36,322 nt of DNA. Origin: Mycobacterium intermedium. Lineage in GTDB: Bacteria; Actinomycetota; Actinomycetes; Mycobacteriales; Mycobacteriaceae. The DNA lies in contig NZ_MVHT01000070.1 of NCBI RefSeq assembly GCF_002086275.1, forward strand, positions 1-36,322, given 5' to 3'. Both the position numbers and the translations under genes were made by a program. This document shows, piece after piece, positions 23,269 to 31,307 of the stretch. The notes under the pieces were generated by a model. The model worked only from the letters and a program-made list of their open reading frames with translations. It made no database searches and had not been told where the DNA came from. The first letter of the stretch is position 1. Each line of letters begins with the position of its first letter.

Positions 23269-23700
23269 TCAGGCGGCGATCGCCTTGTGCTCTTCGCCGT
23301 GGTCGCCGCCGCGCGTGATCTCGATCTTGCGTGCCTGGGCTTCCTCCGACACCGGGATGTGTAGTCGCAGCACTCCGTCTTCGTATGACGCCCTGATCTT
23401 TTCGGTGTCAAGGCTGTCACCCAGCACCAGCTGCCGGTGGAACACGCCCCGTGGGCGTTCTTGGGCCAGCATCTCCCGGTCCGCATCGACCTGGGGTCGC
23501 TCCGCGCGCAGTGTGACCACATTGCGCTCGATCTCCAGGTCTAGCGAATCTGCGTTAACCCCGGGCAGATCGAACTCGATGACGACCTCCGTACCATCGC
23601 GCCAGGCATCCATCGGCATAGCCGCCGGACGGGCCGCGGTTCCCAACACCTGCTGCGCGAAGCGGTCGAGGTCACGGAACGGATCTGTACGCATCAGCAT
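23269..23700 (-). CDS. Small heat-shock protein, 18-kDa antigen type (Hsp20 family)
   Basis: A 143-residue alpha-crystallin chaperone that holds unfolding proteins in oligomers. It strongly resembles the M. leprae/M. avium 18-kDa antigen: MLMRTDPFRDLDRFAQQVLG, MPMDAWRDG, FDLPGVNADSLDLEIERNVVTLRAERP (in pieces) and RGVFHRQLVLGDSLDTEKI. The alpha-crystallin domain covers about residues 27-125, and the variable tail ends HKAIAA. ATG 23700 was chosen because GGAGGT precedes it by 7 nt; the frame extends upstream to 23760 but that would translate the operator palindrome. No homolog sits at this place in M. tuberculosis, so it may be an insertion or a loss there. It is separated from pknG by 170 bp and has its own promoter. 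Confidence 0.93.
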   Translation of the reverse strand: MLMRTDPFRDLDRFAQQVLGTAARPAAMPMDAWRDGTEVVIEFDLPGVNADSLDLEIERNVVTLRAERPQVDADREMLAQERPRGVFHRQLVLGDSLDTEKIRASYEDGVLRLHIPVSEEAQARKIEITRGGDHGEEHKAIAA

Positions 23701-23737
23701 CGTCGCCACCTCCAGTCCAGTGTTGAATTGGCAGGTA

Positions 23738-23743
23738 AATCTA
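23738..23743 (-). promoter_or_regulatory. -10 element of the hsp18 promoter (predicted)
   Basis: The complement reads TAGATT (TANNNT), 37 nt before the hsp18 ATG, giving a leader of about 30 nt that contains the GGAGGT site. TTGATA (complement of 23767-23772) lies 23 bp upstream; this is too far for a standard -35 but fits promoters whose long spacer holds an operator. Confidence 0.4.
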
Positions 23744-23757
23744 TGTCCTAGGACATA
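23742..23757. promoter_or_regulatory. 16-bp perfect palindrome upstream of hsp18, probable operator
   Basis: TATGTCCTAGGACATA is a perfect inverted repeat abutting the predicted -10 of hsp18. It differs from the HAIR box of HspR (CTTGAGT-N7-ACTCAAG) and from the HrcA CIRCE element, so the regulator is not one of those by sequence. The adjacent TTGTTATATCAA (23761-23772) is a second, imperfect inverted repeat. Confidence 0.6.
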
Positions 23758-23870
23758 CATTTGTTATATCAATCAAGCCCACAACACTGCAAGGCGCGAC
23801 ACCCCGATTTGAGCTAATCATGTTCCGTGGGAACAGGATTGACGGCAGGTCCGGGCAACCCACAACTGCA

Positions 23871-26174
23871 CTAGAACGTGCTGACGGGGCGCACCTTGTT
23901 GGCCATGTCCACCAGGGTGTAGCGGTGCCGCTGGGTGGGCGCGATCCGGGCCAGGCTGCGTAGCGACGCCTCCACGCCCAGGCGCAGCCCGTGATCGGTG
24001 AACGGGAAGCCGAGGATGTGATTGGTGCTTGCCTCGTTGTCCTGCAACCAGTCCATCGCGCTGCCCAACACCAGGGCGCGGATCTGCAGGACTCGGGGTT
24101 CGGTGGGTGGCAGCGCCTCGACCCGGCGCGCGGCGTCGCGAATCTGCTCCTCGGTGACCTCGCTGGTCGAGCGGCCCGACAGCAGGGTCACCGCGCTGGT
24201 GAGGCGGGCCGTCGTGAAGTGCCGCGAAGTGGGCGGAACTTCGTCGAGAACTTCCACCGCTCCGACTCGATCCCCTTTGGCCGCAAGGGATCTGGCCAAC
24301 CCAAAGGCCGCCGAGATGACGCCGTCATTGGTCTTCCAGACGGTCCGGTAGAAATCGTTCTCGTCAGGCCGCCCGGCCAATTCCGCGGTCGCGGCCAACG
24401 CCAGTTTGGGCGCCAACTCGCCCGGGAAGGTGTCCAACACCTCGATGAAATGCTTTGTGGCAGAGTCATAGTCGCCGGTCAACAGTTCGGCGACCGCCCG
24501 GTACCAGACCAGCCGCCAGCGCCAGCCCACTCGCTCGGCCAGGTCGTCGAGCTTGCGCGTGGCCTTGGCGACGTCACCCAGGTCCAGCAGGGCCCGCACT
24601 TCCATCAGCGGCAACTCGACCGACTCCGACACGTCCAAGCCCTCCGCTTCCAGCGAACCGTGGCGGGCCGCCCGCAGCGAGTCCAACGTCTGCACCGGCT
24701 GCGACAGCAGCGTGGCCTGCAGAACGGAAGCCGCGACGTCATTCGGATCGATCAGCGGCACCGAGAGCGCGGTGACGATCTCCTTCGCAGTCAACTTCTC
24801 CGAATGCACCTGACCGTCCAGATAGACGTCGGTGTGTGCCAACGACAGTTCGACGCCAAACGTCGCGCGACTGGGGCTGAAAATCGTCGACAGGCCGGGC
24901 CTGGGCGTCCCCGTGTCCAGGGCGACCACCTCACGCAGCACCCCCATCAGCTGCGCGGACATCTCCTCGGTGGTGGCGAATCGGCGCCGCGGGTCCGGGT
25001 CGATGGCACGGCGCAGCAGGCGGCCGAACGAGTCGTACTTCTTCAGCACCGGATCGTCTTCGGGGAGACCGTCGACGTAGCGGCCGTTGCGGGTGCGCAG
25101 GTTCAGGGTCAGCGCAGCCAGCGTGCGTCCCACGGTGTAGATGTCGGTGGCCACCGTCGGGCCGGTCCGCACGATCTCGGGCGCTTGAAAACCCGGGGTG
25201 CCGTAGAGATATCCGAACGAGTTGATCCGCGACACCGCACCCAGGTCGATCAGCTTGAGCTGCTCCTCGGTGAGCATGATGTTTTCCGGCTTCAGATCGT
25301 TGTAGACCAAGCCGAGGCCGTGCAGGTAGCCGAGCGCGGGCAGGATTTCCAGGATGTAGGCGATCGCCTCGGAAACCGGCAGCTTTCCGCCCTTTTTCGC
25401 GCTGTGTTTGAGCGAATGCCCGCCCACGTACTCCATGACGATGTAGCCGACGGGATCCCCGTGCCGGTCGGTGTGCTCGACGAAGTTGAAGATCTGCACG
25501 ATCGACGGGTGTACGACCTCGGCCAGGAATTGGCGTTCGGCCATGGCGATCGCCTGGGCTTCGGCGTCGCCGGAGTGGACCAGGCCTTTGAGCACCACCG
25601 GGCGGTCGTTGACGTTGCGGTCCAGGGCCAGGTAAATCCAGCCCAGCCCCCCATGGGCGATGCAGCCCTTCACCTCGTACTGGCCGGCGATGACATCACC
25701 GGGGCTCAGTTGCGGCAGGAATGAATACGGACTGCCGCAGTATGGGCACCAGCCTTCCGAGCTCCCCTCGCCTTCCGCGCCGGACCGCCCGACCGGCCGT
25801 CCGCAGTTCCAGCAAAACCGCTTCGATTCCGGCACCACCGGGTTGGTCATCAGGGCTTCGAGCGGATCGATGTCGGGAACCCGCGGAATCTCCACCAGCC
25901 CGCCGGCAAGCCGCCGGACCTGTTGCAGCCGGGTGGTCACCATCCGGTCGTTGGGCTCGGCGTCCAACGTGCTGCCCAGGTAGATCAGGTCGTCGTCATC
26001 GTCGTCGTCGAAATCGGGGCGGAACAGGGCCTGGGTGGCCTGCGGTCGTTGCGACGCCCCGGTGGTGTGCATGTCCGCCGGATCCACCGGTTGGGTACCG
26101 GGCATCGAGTCTTCGTGATCGACGTGCTCGACGTGCTCGACGTGCTCTGCCGATTCCGATTCTGGTTTGCCCAT
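23871..26174 (-). CDS. pknG: Serine/threonine protein kinase PknG
   Basis: PknG phosphorylates GarA to control 2-oxoglutarate/glutamate metabolism and is also implicated in intracellular survival. The 767 residues show a disordered N-terminus with the phosphoacceptor Thr47 before QALFRPDF, a rubredoxin domain (Cys121, Cys124, Cys143, Cys146), the kinase domain (VVLKG, YNDLKPENIML, DLGAVSR) and a C-terminal TPR domain. As expected for PknG, the catalytic loop lacks the Arg of RD kinases and DFG is DLG. Odd local features are the nearly perfect EHV tandem (residues 10-18) and a run of seven Asp (56-62). ATG at 26174 overlaps the glnH stop (TGATG), so it was chosen over an upstream start. Confidence 0.97.
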   Translation of the reverse strand: MGKPESESAEHVEHVEHVDHEDSMPGTQPVDPADMHTTGASQRPQATQALFRPDFDDDDDDDLIYLGSTLDAEPNDRMVTTRLQQVRRLAGGLVEIPRVPDIDPLEALMTNPVVPESKRFCWNCGRPVGRSGAEGEGSSEGWCPYCGSPYSFLPQLSPGDVIAGQYEVKGCIAHGGLGWIYLALDRNVNDRPVVLKGLVHSGDAEAQAIAMAERQFLAEVVHPSIVQIFNFVEHTDRHGDPVGYIVMEYVGGHSLKHSAKKGGKLPVSEAIAYILEILPALGYLHGLGLVYNDLKPENIMLTEEQLKLIDLGAVSRINSFGYLYGTPGFQAPEIVRTGPTVATDIYTVGRTLAALTLNLRTRNGRYVDGLPEDDPVLKKYDSFGRLLRRAIDPDPRRRFATTEEMSAQLMGVLREVVALDTGTPRPGLSTIFSPSRATFGVELSLAHTDVYLDGQVHSEKLTAKEIVTALSVPLIDPNDVAASVLQATLLSQPVQTLDSLRAARHGSLEAEGLDVSESVELPLMEVRALLDLGDVAKATRKLDDLAERVGWRWRLVWYRAVAELLTGDYDSATKHFIEVLDTFPGELAPKLALAATAELAGRPDENDFYRTVWKTNDGVISAAFGLARSLAAKGDRVGAVEVLDEVPPTSRHFTTARLTSAVTLLSGRSTSEVTEEQIRDAARRVEALPPTEPRVLQIRALVLGSAMDWLQDNEASTNHILGFPFTDHGLRLGVEASLRSLARIAPTQRHRYTLVDMANKVRPVSTF

Positions 26175-27151
26175 CAGTCCACGTACCTCGGTTGGGGCGG
26201 TATGGGCGCCGGCCCGAGAACGGTCAACCACTTGCGGTACAACGTGTTCCAGGTGCCGTCACCGCGAATGCGTTCGAGCGTGCCGTTGACGAACCGGACG
26301 AGGCCGGTGTTGTCCAGGTTGATTCCGATGCCGTAGGGCTGGTTGGCCATGTTCGGTCCGACAATGTGCAGATACGGGTCTTCTTCGACCAGGCCGGCCA
26401 GGATCGTGTCGTCGGTGCTGACGGCGTCGATCTGCCGCTGTTGCATGGCGACCAGGCAGTCGGCCCAGTTCACCACCGAAACGATGATGGGTGGTGGCGC
26501 GATCTCGCGGACGCGGCGCAGCGACGTGGTGCCCCGGGCCACGCATACCCGCTTGCCCGACAGATCGCTGACCTTCGCGATCGGCGAGTCCCGCGGGGCC
26601 AGGATGCGTTGGTTGGCGTCGAGGTAGACGGTGGAGAAGTTGATCAGCTTGCGCCGCTCGCAGGTGATGGTCATGGTCTTGACGACCACGTCGACCTGCG
26701 ACTTCTGCAGCGCGGTTATCCGCTCGTCGGCCGACAGGATGCGGTACTCGACATGCGATGGGCCGCCGAAGATGTCGCGGGCGATCTCGCCGGCGATGTC
26801 GACGTCGAAGCCGGTGATTTCGCCGGTGATCGGGTCGCGGAAGCTGAACAGGTTGCTGCCGATGTCGAGCCCCACGATCAGCCGACCCCTGGCGCGGATA
26901 TTGGCCACCGCGGCGTCGGCGTCGGCCTTGTTGGGGAAGGGGCGCAGGCTCGCGGTGGGATTGCAGTCCTGGGCGGTGTTGTCCGGCGGCAGCGGGGGTT
27001 GCAGCGGCATCTCCTGCATTCCGACCGGGGTGGGCTGCGCCAGCGTCGGCGTCGCCTCCACGGTCAGCGGCTCCGGTTGCCCGCAACCGGCCAGCAGAAA
27101 CGCGGCCAACGCCAGGCCCGCTGCCCGGCGCGGGATAGGCACGCGCCTCAT
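26174..27151 (-). CDS. glnH: Amino-acid-binding lipoprotein GlnH
   Basis: A 325-residue extracytoplasmic solute-binding lipoprotein, family 3 type. Signal peptide MRRVPIPRRAAGLALAAFLL with lipobox L-A-G-C23. The binding-protein core includes LIVGLDIGSNLFSFRDP, EITGFDVDIAGEIARDIFG (the FDVD signature), KSQVDVVVKTMTI, LSGKRVCVARGTTSLRRV and QQRQIDAVSTDDTIL. In M. tuberculosis GlnH senses aspartate/glutamate and signals through GlnX to PknG instead of feeding an ABC transporter; no permease or ATPase gene is adjacent here either. ATG 27151 overlaps the glnX stop (TGATG). Confidence 0.95.
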   Translation of the reverse strand: MRRVPIPRRAAGLALAAFLLAGCGQPEPLTVEATPTLAQPTPVGMQEMPLQPPLPPDNTAQDCNPTASLRPFPNKADADAAVANIRARGRLIVGLDIGSNLFSFRDPITGEITGFDVDIAGEIARDIFGGPSHVEYRILSADERITALQKSQVDVVVKTMTITCERRKLINFSTVYLDANQRILAPRDSPIAKVSDLSGKRVCVARGTTSLRRVREIAPPPIIVSVVNWADCLVAMQQRQIDAVSTDDTILAGLVEEDPYLHIVGPNMANQPYGIGINLDNTGLVRFVNGTLERIRGDGTWNTLYRKWLTVLGPAPIPPQPRYVD

Positions 27152-28497
27152 CACCGGTACTCTTTCAGCCTCGGCCACAGCCCCAGGGCCACCGCGATCG
27201 CGGCGCCCAGGCTGAGCACCACCCCGCCCACCTGCGCGCCGGCCAGGCCGCGACGCGCGTTGAGAACGTCATTGCGCAGCCGGTTACGGCTTTGCTCCAT
27301 TGCCTTGGTCAGCGCCTCGTCCAGCTTGTCGAACGCCGGAGTGGAGTCGTCCTCACCCTTGCCCAGCGCGACCTGGGTGGCGGCCCGGTAATTCCCGACG
27401 GAGATGTAGGCGTTGATCCGGTCGTTGGCCTGCTGCCAGCGGACCAATAGCTGGTCGGCGCCCTGCAGATCGGGTTTGTCGACCGCGTCGTGGCGCGCCA
27501 TGTATTCCTGGAGCTCTCGGTGCATCGTGTCGATACGTTGATAAAACGCCTGCTTGCGAACCTCTTCGTCGCCGCGGCGGATCAACGACAGCGTCTCGTC
27601 GGCTCGTGCTTGCTGGGCCGTGATGGCCAGGTTGGTGACGGTCTTCAGAGACTCGGCGGCAGTGTCTTTCGCGCTCCGACTCGCCGTCGTGGAGATAGTC
27701 AACGCGGTTCCGACCCACACCACCATGACGAGAATACCGAGCCCGCCCACCACCAGGCCCGGGTTTATTCGTCGGCGGGTGCGCCTGGCCAGCCAGCGGT
27801 GCGCGAATGCTCCGAAGGCAATGGTGGTCGCGACGACGAGGATCACCGGCGCTGGGACCTGCGTCGATGCGGTGGTTTCGGTGTCCACCCGGTTCGACGT
27901 CGCCTGGTACAGCTGCTGAGCGTCGGGCAGGATTGTCGATTGCATCAGCCCGGAGGCCTCCGACAGGTAGGACGAGCCCACCGGATTACCCGCGCGGTTG
28001 TTGGTGCGGGCGATCTCGACCAGCCCGGTGTAGACCGCCAGTTCGGCGTTGAGCCTGCCCAGCAACTGCACGCACGGGATCGGAGGCTTCCCTCCGCACT
28101 GCAGTTCGTCGGTGAGTCCGCTGGACGCCCGGGTGACGGCGACCGCGGCCTCGGTGATGGCCTGCTCGTAACGGATGCGAACGGCGCGTGGTTCGGCCTG
28201 CGCGATGAATGCGGTAGCGGCGGCGGCGTCGGCGACCGACAGCGTCGTGTAGAGATGCCCGGCCGCGAACGACAACGGTTCGGTGTGGTTCAAGACGGTC
28301 GTCAGCACCTGTTGGCGGTGGTTGATCGTCGTCGACGTGGCGAAGGCGCTGGTCACACCGAGCGTCGCCAAAACGATCCCGATGGTCAGGATGCGGCCGG
28401 GGGTTGTGGAGATGAACCACCAACGCGGATGCGCCGGTTCGGCGGGCGAGCGCGATCCCTGCGGTTCGGTCGACGGATGCGCCAGCTCAACCGTCAC
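27151..28497 (-). CDS. glnX: Transmembrane signal-transducing protein GlnX (Rv0412c-like)
   Basis: A 448-residue membrane protein with four membrane segments: about 36-54 (ILTIGIVLATLGVTSAFAT), 216-234 (APVILVVATTIAFGAFAH), 247-268 (GLVVGGLGILVMVVWVGTALT) and 422-442 (AGAQVGGVVLSLGAAIAVALG). The two loops of ~160 and ~150 residues are extracytoplasmic and helical, like four-helix sensor domains of chemoreceptors. The first carries two Cys (LQCGGKPPIPC) that can pair. It links GlnH to PknG in M. tuberculosis. GTG at 28497 is the start; AGG of the ribosome-binding site is about 12 nt upstream. First gene of the three-gene operon. Confidence 0.92.
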   Translation of the reverse strand: MTVELAHPSTEPQGSRSPAEPAHPRWWFISTTPGRILTIGIVLATLGVTSAFATSTTINHRQQVLTTVLNHTEPLSFAAGHLYTTLSVADAAAATAFIAQAEPRAVRIRYEQAITEAAVAVTRASSGLTDELQCGGKPPIPCVQLLGRLNAELAVYTGLVEIARTNNRAGNPVGSSYLSEASGLMQSTILPDAQQLYQATSNRVDTETTASTQVPAPVILVVATTIAFGAFAHRWLARRTRRRINPGLVVGGLGILVMVVWVGTALTISTTASRSAKDTAAESLKTVTNLAITAQQARADETLSLIRRGDEEVRKQAFYQRIDTMHRELQEYMARHDAVDKPDLQGADQLLVRWQQANDRINAYISVGNYRAATQVALGKGEDDSTPAFDKLDEALTKAMEQSRNRLRNDVLNARRGLAGAQVGGVVLSLGAAIAVALGLWPRLKEYR

Positions 28498-28524
28498 GAC
28501 TGTTCGGACCTCATCTCTCCGGCG

Positions 28525-28554
28525 ATCTTACCGGCCTTCATAAGCAAATTCTAA
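28525..28554 (-). promoter_or_regulatory. Predicted promoter of glnX-glnH-pknG
   Basis: On the minus strand TTAGAA (28549-28554) and TAAGAT (28525-28530) are spaced by 18 bp, a plausible -35/-10 pair for a sigA-type promoter. The start would lie about 20 nt upstream of the GTG. Judged by eye only. Confidence 0.35.
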
Positions 28555-28590
28555 GAGAAGCTTTCCGCAGATGGGGGTAGGTGGAGCCGA

Positions 28591-29244
28591 TTGCCCGCAA
28601 ACTATCTACCGGGCCATGCCTATCCTGAGTGCGTGCAGGGCGACGGCGACGGATGGGTCATATCCGACCGTGGTGTCCACTATTGGGGCAAGTTCGGCGC
28701 CGCAGGCCTGTTACTCCGGGCACCGCGCGCCGACGGCACCCCGGCGGTGCTGCTGCAACACCGGGCGATTTGGAGCCACCAGGGCGGGACCTGGGGGCTG
28801 CCGGGCGGCGCCCGCGACAGCCACGAGACGCCGGAACAGACCGCCGTGCGTGAGGCCCGAGAAGAGGCGGGTCTGCTCGCCGAGCAGCTCACCGTGCGCG
28901 GGACCCTGGTGACCGCCGCCGCAAGTGGCACTGGTTGGACCTACACCACCGTGGTGGCCGACGCCAACGAGATGCTGGATACCTTGCCCAACCGGGAAAG
29001 CGCCGAGCTGCGCTGGGTGGCGGAGGACGAGGTGGACGACCTGCCGCTGCATCCCGGGTTCGCCGCCAGTTGGCAACGGCTGCGCACGTCGCGGGCCACC
29101 GTGCCGCTCGACCATGGCGACGAGCGCCGCCAGCTGCTGCCGCGCACCTTGCAGGTCGAAGAGGGTGTTTTCGTCTGGTGCATGCCGGGCGATGCCGATC
29201 AGGCTCCGTCGAAGTTGAGCCTTCTGATCAGCTCGCTGCTGTAA
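28591..29244 (+). CDS. mutT3: Nudix hydrolase MutT3
   Basis: A 217-residue Nudix hydrolase with a perfect box, G73-x5-E79-x7-R87-E-A-R-E-E-A-G-L95. In mycobacteria MutT3 is assigned to removal of oxidised nucleotides such as 8-oxo-dGTP; related Nudix enzymes act on other nucleoside diphosphates, so substrate is only by homology. TTG 28591 gives an N-terminus (MPANYLPGHAYPECVQGDGDG) parallel to the remembered M. tuberculosis one; GGAG lies 4 nt before it, and GTG 28633 is an alternative. It is divergent from glnX, and its 3' end overlaps the convergent thiE by 17 bp. Confidence 0.92.
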   Translation: MPANYLPGHAYPECVQGDGDGWVISDRGVHYWGKFGAAGLLLRAPRADGTPAVLLQHRAIWSHQGGTWGLPGGARDSHETPEQTAVREAREEAGLLAEQLTVRGTLVTAAASGTGWTYTTVVADANEMLDTLPNRESAELRWVAEDEVDDLPLHPGFAASWQRLRTSRATVPLDHGDERRQLLPRTLQVEEGVFVWCMPGDADQAPSKLSLLISSLL

Positions 29245-29908
29245 GCGCCGCCTTCAGTTGCGCGGCGGCCGCACGGGGGTCGTCGGCGGCCGTGATCGCC
29301 CGGACCACCACGATCCGCCGGGCCCCGGCGTCGAGCACCTGCGGCAACCGCTGCGCGTCGATGCCGCCGATGGCGAACCAAGGCTTGTCACCGCCGAGCC
29401 CTGCGACGGTCCGGACCAGGTCGAGCCCGGGTGCGGGGCGGCCGGGCTTGGTCGGGGTGGGCCAGCAGGGGCCGACGCAGAAATAGTCGCAGTCGTCGGC
29501 CTGGGCCGCTGCCGCCTGGACCTCGTCGTGGGTGGAGACGCCGATGACGACGTCGGGTCCCACGATCTCGCGCGCCGTGGCCGGAGGCAAGTCGCCTTGG
29601 CCCAGGTGCAGGACGTCCGCACCGGCCGCTCGGGCGATATCGGCGCGGTCGTTGACCGCGAACAGCGCGCCGTGCCGGTGGGCGGTGTCGGCGAGGATTT
29701 CGCAGGCGGCCAGCTCGTCCCGCGCCTCCAGCGGCCCGAACCGCTGCTCGCCGGCCGAGCCCTTGTCGCGCAGCTGAATGATGTCGACACCGCCGGCCAA
29801 GGCCGCGTCGGCGAACTCGGCCAGGTCGCCGCGCTCACGGCGTGCATCGGTGCACAGGTAAAGCTTGGCGGCGGCCAGCCGGGCATCGTGACGAACTACT
29901 GCGTGCAC
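29228..29908 (-). CDS. thiE: Thiamine-phosphate synthase
   Basis: ThiE joins HMP-pyrophosphate and the thiazole phosphate to make thiamine phosphate. The 226-residue TIM barrel shows KLYLCTDARRERGDL, GGVDIIQLRDKG (pyrophosphate binding), ALFAVNDRADIARAAGADVLHLGQGDL (in pieces), GVSTHD, YFCVGPCWPTPTKPG with the diagnostic TPTK, and FAIGGIDAQRL. The GTG complementary to 29906-29908 is the start: a TAACGT hexamer ends 6 nt before it, fitting leaderless expression. It is divergent from the riboswitch-controlled thiO-thiS-thiG, so unlike them it is not under that riboswitch. Confidence 0.96.
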   Translation of the reverse strand: MHAVVRHDARLAAAKLYLCTDARRERGDLAEFADAALAGGVDIIQLRDKGSAGEQRFGPLEARDELAACEILADTAHRHGALFAVNDRADIARAAGADVLHLGQGDLPPATAREIVGPDVVIGVSTHDEVQAAAAQADDCDYFCVGPCWPTPTKPGRPAPGLDLVRTVAGLGGDKPWFAIGGIDAQRLPQVLDAGARRIVVVRAITAADDPRAAAAQLKAALTAAS

Positions 29909-29914
29909 ATCGCG

Positions 29915-29920
29915 ACGTTA
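29915..29920 (-). promoter_or_regulatory. -10 element of a leaderless thiE promoter
   Basis: The complement reads TAACGT (TANNNT), 6 nt before the thiE GTG. It is separated by only 6 bp from the predicted -10 of the opposite thiO promoter. Confidence 0.5.
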
Positions 29921-29926
29921 GCGCGC

Positions 29927-29932
29927 TAGCGT
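29927..29932 (+). promoter_or_regulatory. -10 element of the thiO promoter
   Basis: TAGCGT (TANNNT) places a transcript start near 29939, just before the TPP riboswitch begins. The 10-bp palindrome TAGCGCGCTA (29919-29928) spans the space between this and the thiE -10. Confidence 0.45.
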
Positions 29933-29943
29933 GGACGCTGAAA

Positions 29944-30046
29944 AACACACGGGAGTCCCGGGTACCAGCGGGGCTGAGAGTGGGCACTGCCAGAACGTGG
30001 ACCTGCCCTGACCGTCACACCTGATCCGGGTCATGCCGGCGAAGGG
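29944..30046 (+). ncRNA. TPP riboswitch (THI element)
   Basis: The conserved THI-box features occur in order: ACGGGAG with its pairing stem, GGGGCTGAGAG (pyrimidine-sensor loop, CTGAGA 29974-29979), the variable stem TGGGCACTGCC, GGACC, then ACCTGATCCGGGTCATGCC and GGCGAAGGGA (pyrophosphate-sensor helix). It lies directly before thiO, and its 3' end runs into the GGGAGGAGG ribosome-binding site (30044-30052), so binding of thiamine pyrophosphate probably hides that site and blocks translation. No terminator with a T-run is seen. Confidence 0.95.
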
Positions 30047-30054
30047 AGGAGGAA

Positions 30055-31113
30055 ATGACCGGCCCAGCGAAACCAGCCAACTCCGCTGGCGGCGCGGTGG
30101 GATCCCTGTCCGTAATCGGTGGCGGCGTCATCGGTCTGTCTATCGCGCGCCGGGCGGCCCAAGCCGGATGGTCGGTGCGGGTGCATCGCACCGGCGAACG
30201 CGGCGCGTCCTGGGTGGCCGGCGGAATGCTGGCTCCGCACAGTGAAGGCTGGCCGGGCGAGGAACTGTTGTTACAGCTCGGTCTGGAGTCGTTACGTCTG
30301 TGGCGCGAGGGCGGGTACCTGGACGGCCTGCCGCCGCACGTGGTCACCGCCCGCGAGTCGCTGGTCGTGGCCGTCGACCAAGCCGACGTCGCCGACCTGC
30401 GCACCGTTGCCGACTGGCTGTCTGCGCAGGGGCATCCGGTGTCCTGGGAGTCCGCCGTCCGCGACGTCGAACCTCAGTTGGCGCAAGGAATCCGACACGG
30501 CTTCCGGGCACCCACCGAACTGGCCGTGGACAACCGGGCCCTGGTCGACGCGCTCACCCGAGAGTGCGAACGCCTCGGTGTGCTGTGGGCCGCGCCGGTG
30601 AGCGAGTTGGCGGAGGCCTTTGCGGGGGCCGAGGGCGCTACCGTGGTGATCGCCAACGGAATCGACGCCCCGGCGCTGTGGCCCGACCTGCCGGTACGCC
30701 CGGTGAAGGGTGAGGTGCTCCGCCTGCGCTGGCGGAAGGGATGTATGCCGTTGTTGCAGAGAGTGATTCGAGCCCGGGTGCATGGCCGGCAGGTGTACGT
30801 GGTGCCGCGGAGGGACGGCGTCGTCGTCGGCGCCACCCAGTACGAGCACGGCCGCGACATCGCGCCCGTCGTGTCCGGGGTGCGTGACCTGCTCGACGAT
30901 GCGTGCGCGGTGGTGCCGGCGCTCGGAGAATACGAATTGGCCGAGTGTGCCGCGGGATTGCGCCCGATGACCCCCGACAACCTGCCCCTGGTACACCGCC
31001 TGGACGAGCGGACCCTCGTGGCCGCGGGCCACGGTCGGTCGGGTTTCCTGCTGGCACCATGGACGGCCGAACAGATCATGTCCGAACTTGTTCCGGTGGG
31101 AGCCAACCCATGA
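30055..31113 (+). CDS. thiO: Glycine oxidase ThiO
   Basis: ThiO is a FAD-dependent oxidase that converts glycine to the iminoglycine used by ThiG for thiazole formation. The 352 residues open with a ~15-residue Ala/Gly tail and then the FAD motif VIGGGVIGLSIARRAA (G22-G23-G24-V-I-G27), followed by VAGGMLAP, a central domain, and the C-terminal GLRPMTPDNLPLV and GHGRSGFLLAPWTAE typical of DAO-family enzymes. ATG 30055 follows GGGAGGAGG by 2-3 nt, with the riboswitch just upstream. The stop overlaps the thiS start (ATGA). Confidence 0.96.
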   Translation: MTGPAKPANSAGGAVGSLSVIGGGVIGLSIARRAAQAGWSVRVHRTGERGASWVAGGMLAPHSEGWPGEELLLQLGLESLRLWREGGYLDGLPPHVVTARESLVVAVDQADVADLRTVADWLSAQGHPVSWESAVRDVEPQLAQGIRHGFRAPTELAVDNRALVDALTRECERLGVLWAAPVSELAEAFAGAEGATVVIANGIDAPALWPDLPVRPVKGEVLRLRWRKGCMPLLQRVIRARVHGRQVYVVPRRDGVVVGATQYEHGRDIAPVVSGVRDLLDDACAVVPALGEYELAECAAGLRPMTPDNLPLVHRLDERTLVAAGHGRSGFLLAPWTAEQIMSELVPVGANP

Positions 31114-31307
31114 AGGTGCTAGTCAACGAACAGCAGGTCGAGGTCGACGAACAGACCACCGTGGCCGCGCTGCTGGATTCGCTGGGATTCCCGGACCGCG
31201 GCATCGCGGTGGCCGTGGACTCGACGGTGCTGCCGCGATCCCATTGGACGACAAAGCTTTCCGATGGAGCGCGACTCGAAGTGGTGACGGCGGTGCAGGG
31301 TGGATGA
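31110..31307 (+). CDS. thiS: Sulfur carrier protein ThiS
   Basis: A 65-residue ubiquitin-fold sulfur carrier. It begins MKVLVNEQQVEVDEQTTVAA and ends in the required ...AVQGG, the C-terminal Gly-Gly that is adenylated and thiocarboxylated to donate sulfur for the thiazole ring. ATG overlaps the thiO stop by 4 bp, and its end overlaps the thiG start by 8 bp. No thiF/moeB activator is in the window. Confidence 0.95.
   Translation: MKVLVNEQQVEVDEQTTVAALLDSLGFPDRGIAVAVDSTVLPRSHWTTKLSDGARLEVVTAVQGG

Noticed and set aside
23991..25724. 577-codon plus-strand frame across pknG
   Set aside because: Antisense shadow of a conserved kinase; Arg/Gly/Pro/Gln-rich composition.
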